DNA of 25,964 nt from JBFXAN01 sp050184225 (GTDB lineage: Bacteria; Chloroflexota; Dehalococcoidia; CAUJGQ01), in the NCBI GenBank assembly GCA_050184225.1, contig JBFXAN010000085.1, positions 1 through 25,964 on the forward strand, given 5' to 3'. The notes under the pieces are model-generated. The model searched no databases, was not told the DNA's origin, and saw only the letters and a list, made by a program, of their open reading frames with translations. Both the position numbers and the translations under genes were made by a program. Positions 21,117 to 25,964 of the stretch are shown one piece after another (within the stretch, counting starts at the first letter, position 1; each line of letters starts with the position of its first letter).

Positions 21117-22376
21117 TTACCTGACCCCCCGACCCCCTTCCCTCGCAGGGAAGGGGGAGTCCTCGTCTGGGCGTGGATGCATGTTCAGGATCGGCGGTTC
21201 TGGATAGCCGAGGATTTCGTGCATCACCTCGGCGGTGTGTTCGCCGAGGGCCGGTGGTGGGCCGAACGTCAGCGAGTTCGGATGTGATGTCGTCCAGGGG
21301 ACACCGGGGTGGCGCATCTCGTTGGTGTGGTTGATCCGGATCAGCCGCATGAAGTCGCGCGCGGCGAATTCGGTGTGTGTGGCGAGATCGCCGGCGTGGC
21401 TGACGACACCGGCGGCCATGCCGGCATCGCGAAGGCGGCAGATCAGTTCGACGACGTCCAGATCGCGCGACCAGCGGGATAGATCAGATAGGAACTGATC
21501 CTCGATCCGGCGACGAGCGGGAACCGAGAAGAGAGACGGATCGTCGTAACCGCTCAGGCCGGCGATGGCGATTAGGCGGCGGAACTGTGCATAGCTTTGG
21601 ACACTGAAGGCGATCCAGCGGTCGTCTCCTCGCGCGGGGATCACACCCTGCGGGGCGTGGACGGCGGAGCGGTTGCCGGACGGGCGGGTCCGTTCCGGGT
21701 CGACCTGGGCGGCGATCACCCCCTCCGGCAACGTCGTGATCAAGCAATCGACCATCGACTGGTCGATCACACACATGCCGGGCAGGCGGCCGGCCCGTTT
21801 CGCTTCGAGCGCCGCGAGGACGACCGTCGCGGCGAAAAGGCCGGAGACTGGGTCGGCCCAGGTGCCGGAGATACCCAGTCCCTCCTCGCCGGGGTAGCCG
21901 GTGAGGGCGACGATGCCGCTGTAGGCGTGGAGCGAGTTGCCATAGGCGACGTACGTCCGCTCCGGTCCGCTCTGACCCAGGCCGCCGATGCCGATCGAGA
22001 TCACTTCCGGGTTCGCCCGCTCGATCGCCTCACGCGTGAAACCCATCGCCGCGAACTGACCGGCGCGGAAGTTCTCGATCACCACGTCGCTGACGGCGAT
22101 CAGGTCCAGCCCAGCCTGCACACCCCACGGTTGGGTGAGGTCGAAGTCGACGCTCTTCTTCGAGTAGTTGAGCGCGTGGAAGAGGCCGCTGTTGTCGACA
22201 CTGCGCTCGCCGAGATACGGCTCGAAGCGGCGGAACTGGTCGGGGCGCTGGTGCCACTCCACCCGGATCACCTCGGCGCCGAGCGTGCCGAGGATGCGCG
22301 TGCAGACCGGGCCGACGAGCACGCGGCTGAAGTCGGCGATGCGGATGCCGGCCAGCACCGTCGCGTTTGCGCTCAT
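21117..22376 (-). CDS. Class III CoA-transferase (CaiB/BaiF), catalytic-type subunit
   Basis: A 419-residue family III CoA-transferase (PF02515). The N-terminal part VLAGIRIADFSRVLVGPVCT, the VNYSKKSVDFDL block (GLFHALNYSKKS), and FRAGQFAAMGF are typical. The catalytic Asp fits Asp175 (GTWADPVSGLFAA), aligning with Asp169 of formyl-CoA transferase. The enzyme moves CoA between carboxylates. The last 17 or so residues (PDEDSPFPAREGGRGVR) are encoded by a CCCCCTTCCCT hairpin, so the true C-terminus was probably extended by that insertion. ATG 22376 overlaps the stop of the preceding CoA-transferase (ATGA). It is followed 2 bases later by the crotonase gene. Confidence 0.9.
   Translation of the reverse strand: MSANATVLAGIRIADFSRVLVGPVCTRILGTLGAEVIRVEWHQRPDQFRRFEPYLGERSVDNSGLFHALNYSKKSVDFDLTQPWGVQAGLDLIAVSDVVIENFRAGQFAAMGFTREAIERANPEVISIGIGGLGQSGPERTYVAYGNSLHAYSGIVALTGYPGEEGLGISGTWADPVSGLFAATVVLAALEAKRAGRLPGMCVIDQSMVDCLITTLPEGVIAAQVDPERTRPSGNRSAVHAPQGVIPARGDDRWIAFSVQSYAQFRRLIAIAGLSGYDDPSLFSVPARRRIEDQFLSDLSRWSRDLDVVELICRLRDAGMAAGVVSHAGDLATHTEFAARDFMRLIRINHTNEMRHPGVPWTTSHPNSLTFGPPPALGEHTAEVMHEILGYPEPPILNMHPRPDEDSPFPAREGGRGVR
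21133..21157. repeat. 11-bp inverted repeat inside the CoA-transferase 3' end
   Basis: CCCCCTTCCCT (21133-21143) and AGGGAAGGGGG (21147-21157), separated by CGC. It is read as the tail of the CoA-transferase. It shares the GGGAAGGGG core with 20200-20227. A repeat element that entered the end of the gene is likely. Confidence 0.6.
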
Positions 22377-23560
22377 ACCACCCCCACCTGCTGAAACGCA
22401 TCGTAGTCTTCGGCGTCCATCCCGATCAGACGCAACGCATCCAGTGTGTGTTCGCCGATCGCGGGGCCACGGCCATGCGACGAGAGGGGAGCATCGTCGA
22501 CGATCCAGGGGTTGGAGGGCATCAGCACGCCGTCCGGCTCCGACGGTGCGAAGAAGCCGCGCGCCCGCTCGTGCTCTGATCTGAGAACCATGTCCATGTC
22601 GCGGACGACAAACACGGGCACGTTCTCGGCCTGACAGCGCTCCATCACCTGTTGGGCGGGCATGTCTTTGAAGTGCTCCTCCAGGCAGACGCGCAGCGCA
22701 TCCCAGTTTGCGCCGCGGTCGAGTTGGGTGGCGAAGACGGGGAGGTTCGTCCAGTCCGGCGCGCCGAGCACGCGGAGCAGCCCGTCCCACTGATGCTCCT
22801 CGATCATCGAGATCGAGACGCGACCATCCTTCACCCGGACGAAACCGTTGGTCGAGCGCGTCGGGCGGCCGGCGGCGCGCAGGCGGCTGGGCACCGTGCC
22901 GGCGTACTCCCACCAGGGGATGTTGAGCACCATCATTGATGCCGCCGACGCCTGCACGGAGACATCGTTGCGCACCGTCTCGTCCGTGACCCGACCAAGC
23001 GCCAGCCCCTGCAGGAACGCGATCGCGCTGTAGAGGCCGCCGATGTAAGAGGACTGACCGCCGCCGGTCATCTCGATCGGGTACTCGCGCGCGGGGTCGT
23101 CGACGCGGCCCGGCGTCATATAACCGACGCCGCCCTCATGAAAGTCGACGAATTCGCTCTCCGGTTCGGTCGGATGCGGCGCCCCCCGCGATGAGACACT
23201 GACGATGCTGAAGGGACACTGTCCACCGAGGGCCGTCTCACCAGGCTCGACACGCTGCCATGCGGCCCGATCGGCGATCACACCGTCGAAGACCGCGGCG
23301 AGCCGGCGGGCAAGCTCCTGGCCGTCCTCCAAGTCAAGATCGACGGTCACGCTCCGCTTGCCGCGGGCGAGAAACTCGAAGAGGCCGCTGACGCCGCTGG
23401 GCAGCAAGGGACGGTGGCGCCGCAGACGGTTGCCCCGGCCGGGCGCTTCCAACATCCAGACCTCGGCGCCCAGGTCGGTCAGCAGTTTGCCGGCAAAGCT
23501 CACCGCGCGGGACTCGCCCGCCTCCAGCACGCGCACTCCAGTAAGGAAGGCATCGGCCAT
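22373..23560 (-). CDS. Class III CoA-transferase-like subunit, catalytic Asp apparently absent
   Basis: A 395-residue protein of the same family (VRVLEAGESRAVSFAGKLLTDLGAEV at the N-terminus, KRSVTVDLDLEDG, GEHTLDALRLIG at the C-terminus). At the position of the catalytic Asp (Asp175 in the adjacent paralogue) this protein has Ser171 (GGGQSSYIGGLYSA), so it is probably not catalytic by itself. It is coupled to the downstream CoA-transferase by an ATGA overlap at 22373-22376. The two could form a heterodimer, as known for other class III systems such as BbsEF. ATG 23560 has GGAGG about 9 bases upstream. The 155-base gap to the VOC gene holds no clear gene. Confidence 0.85.
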   Translation of the reverse strand: MADAFLTGVRVLEAGESRAVSFAGKLLTDLGAEVWMLEAPGRGNRLRRHRPLLPSGVSGLFEFLARGKRSVTVDLDLEDGQELARRLAAVFDGVIADRAAWQRVEPGETALGGQCPFSIVSVSSRGAPHPTEPESEFVDFHEGGVGYMTPGRVDDPAREYPIEMTGGGQSSYIGGLYSAIAFLQGLALGRVTDETVRNDVSVQASAASMMVLNIPWWEYAGTVPSRLRAAGRPTRSTNGFVRVKDGRVSISMIEEHQWDGLLRVLGAPDWTNLPVFATQLDRGANWDALRVCLEEHFKDMPAQQVMERCQAENVPVFVVRDMDMVLRSEHERARGFFAPSEPDGVLMPSNPWIVDDAPLSSHGRGPAIGEHTLDALRLIGMDAEDYDAFQQVGVV

Positions 23561-23715
23561 CGACCGCGACCTCCGAATCGATCTGGGTCGGTACGCTCGT
23601 CCATGGCGGACCGCGACACCGACCAAGTGTACCGCCCCGGGAAACGAGAATCCCGCCGGCGATGGCGCCGCTTCGGCAAGCGGTTACGATATCCGCGGCC
23701 GGCGTAGGTCTGCGG

Positions 23716-24303
23716 CTATGCCTGCTCCGGCTTCCCAAAGACGGTATAGTTCGTATCGTCCTCCAACGCCTCGGCCCCCTCGGTCGGCAGCCGCTTCGCC
23801 CAGACCAGCGCCGAGGCGATGTCCTCCTCCCAGACCTCGGACGGAAGTTCGTACAGCACCTCGATACCGTGGCCGTCTGGGTCAGAGATGTAGACGCTGT
23901 GCGTCATGCCGTGGTCGACCCGGCTGTGGAACGGAACTCCTTTGCTCTGCAGAAATTTGAGCTGTTGTAGCCAGGACTCTCGATCCGGGTACTTGATCGC
24001 GATGTGATTGACGCCGGTGCGGCGGCCCATCATGCTCCATGGTTCCGACGGATCGGCAAGCTCGTCAGGGTTGACCACCTGCGCCAACGCCAGGTCATGA
24101 TGGCGGGAACCATCCTGTCCCGCGTAGAAGCGCATGCGGAACGGCCGGTCCTCCGGTAGCGTGCCGACCTGCTTGAACCCGATGACCTCGGTCCAAAAGG
24201 TATGCGCGCGCTCGATATCCCGGACGTTGAGCACGAGATGGTTGACCCCCGACGGCTGCACGGCCTCGGCGGGAGTGCCCACATCGGTTTGCTGTGCGGT
24301 CAT
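23716..24303 (-). CDS. VOC/glyoxalase-superfamily (extradiol-dioxygenase-like) protein
   Basis: A 195-residue two-module VOC protein. Metal-site candidates are His22 (VNHLVLNV), His68 or His69 (SRHHDLALAQ), His100 (VNHIAIKY) and Glu148 (GHGIEVLYE). The first module is about 18-80, the second about 96-155; a C-terminal extension of about 40 residues follows. It may be a dioxygenase, a lyase/isomerase or a binding protein; it is shorter than classical extradiol dioxygenases (about 290-300). ATG 24303 has AAAGGAG 9 bases upstream. It lies between the CoA-transferases and the Ada/AlkA gene on the same strand, in line with aromatic-ring catabolism (inference). Confidence 0.83.
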   Translation of the reverse strand: MTAQQTDVGTPAEAVQPSGVNHLVLNVRDIERAHTFWTEVIGFKQVGTLPEDRPFRMRFYAGQDGSRHHDLALAQVVNPDELADPSEPWSMMGRRTGVNHIAIKYPDRESWLQQLKFLQSKGVPFHSRVDHGMTHSVYISDPDGHGIEVLYELPSEVWEEDIASALVWAKRLPTEGAEALEDDTNYTVFGKPEQA

Positions 24304-24322
24304 GCAATCCTGCTCCTTTCAC

Positions 24323-25858
24323 CTACCTGCTCCGAGCCGGTGCTGCATCAAGCAGCGCCTGGTACGTCGGATTATCCTCCATCGAGCCACTTCGCGGGTG
24401 CCCCTCCCCTTTACCAAGCCACAACAGCATCGCCGCATACCCCCGCCACGGTCGCCACGCTTCGCTGCGTGTCTCAACGTCGGCCGGCGACGGCAATCCC
24501 GACTCTGTTGCCAGCGCCCGCCGTAACCCGAGATCACCCGACGGGAATGCGTCGCGTTCGCCGCACGCCCGCAGCGCGATATAGTGGGCGGTCCACGGTC
24601 CGATACCGGGCAGCGTGCAGAGATGCGCCACGGCATGATCGAGGCCGGCCGAGGCGTCGAGCCGAAGGTGTCCGGTGGCGATCGATGCGGCGAAGGATTG
24701 GATCGCGGCGGCACGGCGGGATGGGAGACCAATGACCGTGAGATCGGAAGAGGCTATTACCTCCGGCAGCGGGAAGAGATGTGTCAGCCCCAGCTGGTCG
24801 ATGCCCGGCACCGGCGTACCGAAGCGCTTCACCAACCGGCCGGCGAGGGTCGTTGCGCCGCCGACCGTGACCTGCTGGCCGAGGATCGCGCGCACGCCGA
24901 GCTCGAAGGGATCCCATGCGCCGGCAATGCGAACACCCGGCAGGCGTCGCAGCGCCTCCTCCACAAGCGGGTCGTTCGAGAGGCCGGCGGCAACTGCTAC
25001 CGGGTCCGCGTCGAGGTCGAAGACCCGCCGTGCCCGCGCGACCAGGTGGGAGAGGCAGTCGAGATTGGGGAGATGGATGCGCAGGCGCAGGCGGGCGGCG
25101 TCCGTCTCATCAGAGAGTTCGACGACACCGGGCTGGCCATCGACATGAATCGTGCGGCGATACCACGCCCCGTCGATCGACTCGACACCGGGGATCGCCC
25201 GCGGCCGCAGGTAGGCGAGCATGGCGTTCCAGGCGAGCGGCGGCCGGTAGGGTAGGCGCAGTTCCAGGCCGCCGTCGGCGCTGGGTGGGTCGATGCGACG
25301 GCGCCGCTGTCGAAGTTCCGCCGGTGACGCGCGGAAGATCTGTTGCATCACCCGGTTCATCTGACGGACGCTGGCGAACCCGGCCGCGAAGGCGATGTCG
25401 GCGATGCGCAGGTTCGTCTCGTCGAGTAACCGGCGGGCGAGGTGTGCACGCCGGCTGCGGGCGACAGCATCGGGACTCGCGCCGACGTGCTCGCCGAACA
25501 GCCGCCGCAGGTGCCGCGCACTCACCCCCAGCGATGCGGCGAGTTCGTTCTCACCCGCCTCGTCGAGCGCGCCGTCGGCGATGCGCCGCAACGCCCGGCA
25601 AACCAGTTCGGACGCGCTCACCCACGCCGCCGGACCCGGCTCACGCTCTGGACGGCAGCGACGGCAGGGACGGAATCCGGCCGTCTCCGCCGCCGCCGCA
25701 AACTCGAAGAGCCGGACGTTCTCCGGCAGCGGCCGGGCGGGACAGCCCGGCCGGCAGTAGATGCCGGTCGTGACGACGGCGCGGAACGAAGACCGATCCG
25801 CGGGGTAGCGTTCGGTGATGTACGCCTCCAGTTGGGCCGAGGTGAGAGTACGTCCCAT
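24323..25858 (-). CDS. Ada-AraC-AlkA fusion: DNA repair glycosylase and methyl sensor
   Basis: A 511-residue fusion. Residues 1-75 are the Ada zinc domain with Cys35, Cys39, Cys65 and Cys68 (matching E. coli Ada Cys38/42/69/72; Cys35 would accept a methyl from phosphotriesters). Residues about 84-188 form an AraC-type double HTH (ELAASLGVSARHLRRLF and RIADIAFAAGFASVRQMNRV). Residues about 195-315 match AlkA_N, and about 316-490 the HhH-GPD glycosylase with the hairpin LPGIGPWTA (416-424) and the catalytic Asp442 (FPSGDLGLRR). It removes 3-methyladenine and other alkylated bases and may regulate an adaptive response. The Ada C-terminal O6-methylguanine transferase is absent. Start ATG 25858 has GGGAGG 7 bases upstream; the gene in front ends 3 bases earlier. 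Confidence 0.93.
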   Translation of the reverse strand: MGRTLTSAQLEAYITERYPADRSSFRAVVTTGIYCRPGCPARPLPENVRLFEFAAAAETAGFRPCRRCRPEREPGPAAWVSASELVCRALRRIADGALDEAGENELAASLGVSARHLRRLFGEHVGASPDAVARSRRAHLARRLLDETNLRIADIAFAAGFASVRQMNRVMQQIFRASPAELRQRRRRIDPPSADGGLELRLPYRPPLAWNAMLAYLRPRAIPGVESIDGAWYRRTIHVDGQPGVVELSDETDAARLRLRIHLPNLDCLSHLVARARRVFDLDADPVAVAAGLSNDPLVEEALRRLPGVRIAGAWDPFELGVRAILGQQVTVGGATTLAGRLVKRFGTPVPGIDQLGLTHLFPLPEVIASSDLTVIGLPSRRAAAIQSFAASIATGHLRLDASAGLDHAVAHLCTLPGIGPWTAHYIALRACGERDAFPSGDLGLRRALATESGLPSPADVETRSEAWRPWRGYAAMLLWLGKGEGHPRSGSMEDNPTYQALLDAAPARSR

Positions 25859-25861
25859 CAG

Positions 25862-25964
25862 CTATACCTCCCGGTCGAGACGCAGCAGTGCGCCCCGCTG
25901 CATCGCCGGATCGATCGCCTCCCAGAATGCGTGCGTGTCGAGGTAGGCGATCTCCTCGACGATC
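25862..25964 (-). CDS. 3' end of an unidentified gene, cut by the window edge
   Basis: The last 33 codons of a minus-strand gene, beginning outside the window and ending at TAG 25862-25864. The residues (IVEEIAYLDTHAFWEAIDP, then AMQRGALLRLDREV) have no family I recognise. The stop lies 3 bases before the Ada/AlkA start, so the two are likely co-transcribed. An AlkB or methyltransferase partner would be expected by analogy with adaptive-response operons, but nothing seen here supports either. Confidence 0.6.
   Translation of the reverse strand, partial: IVEEIAYLDTHAFWEAIDPAMQRGALLRLDREV

Noticed and set aside
22377..22913. N-terminal extension of the downstream CoA-transferase frame (to 598 codons)
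   Set aside because: It lies entirely within the coupled CoA-transferase gene in another frame; ATG 22376 with the ATGA overlap is preferred.

Overview
The window is strongly GC-rich, gene-dense bacterial DNA dominated by CoA-thioester catabolism genes with many broken or atypical family members. Gene style (GC-rich codons, CaiB and SDR paralogues, an Ada/AlkA fusion, probable leaderless starts, IS630 debris, and dispersed 'TCATCCTGAGC...AGCGAAGGATC' hairpins) suggests a Chloroflexota-type soil or thermophilic organism, Thermomicrobia/Sphaerobacter-like. That placement is inference; no rRNA or marker gene is present, and no tRNA or CRISPR array was seen.

Layout. 1-4229 (+): the 3' part of an acyl-CoA-dehydrogenase-fold flavin monooxygenase (5' end disrupted), three tandem SnoaL/NTF2-like paralogues, then a DUF35 zinc-ribbon/OB protein paired with a thiolase-like lipid-transfer protein. 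4227-4368: a 136-bp MITE-like element. 4474-5436 (+): a small HAD phosphatase and a metallophosphoesterase with an eroded active site. 5487-7455: an IS630 transposase remnant, then an ArsR / AHSA1 / PPOX cassette and a truncated VOC gene, bracketed by a 28-bp direct repeat; the ArsR promoter has two matching operators. 7582-8340 (+): an SDR. 8359-12696 (-): carboxyltransferase, double-hotdog MaoC-like hydratase and ThDP enzyme. 12936-15287 (+): an MFS exporter and a second SDR. 15513-16129 (+): a VapBC-type toxin-antitoxin pair. 16158-16299: the second copy of the MITE, inverted. 16325-17584 (-): an alpha/beta hydrolase. 17585-18137: a gene-free region with a perfect 24-bp hairpin, a third degenerate palindrome and four AACAATYAA boxes. 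18138-20198 (+): an orphan hydantoinase-A protein. 20326-25964 (-): a crotonase, two translationally coupled class III CoA-transferases, a VOC protein, an Ada-AraC-AlkA fusion and the 3' end of an unknown gene.

How the genes may work together. Class III CoA-transferases activate acids, the crotonase, MaoC, SDR and thiolase-like proteins process acyl-CoAs, and the flavin monooxygenase, SnoaL and VOC proteins suit a cyclic or aromatic substrate. The monooxygenase + NTF2 + DUF35/thiolase set recalls steroid or terpenoid side-chain catabolism (HsaA-, Ltp2/ChsH2-like), but the substrate cannot be read from sequence. Most noteworthy: the MITE pair with orientation-proof TAA duplications, one of which is the thiolase stop codon; the ArsR promoter with twin operators and a probable leaderless GTG start; a CoA-transferase pair in which one subunit appears to lack the catalytic Asp; a crotonase lacking both catalytic Glu residues; and the AACAATYAA box array upstream of the hydantoinase gene.
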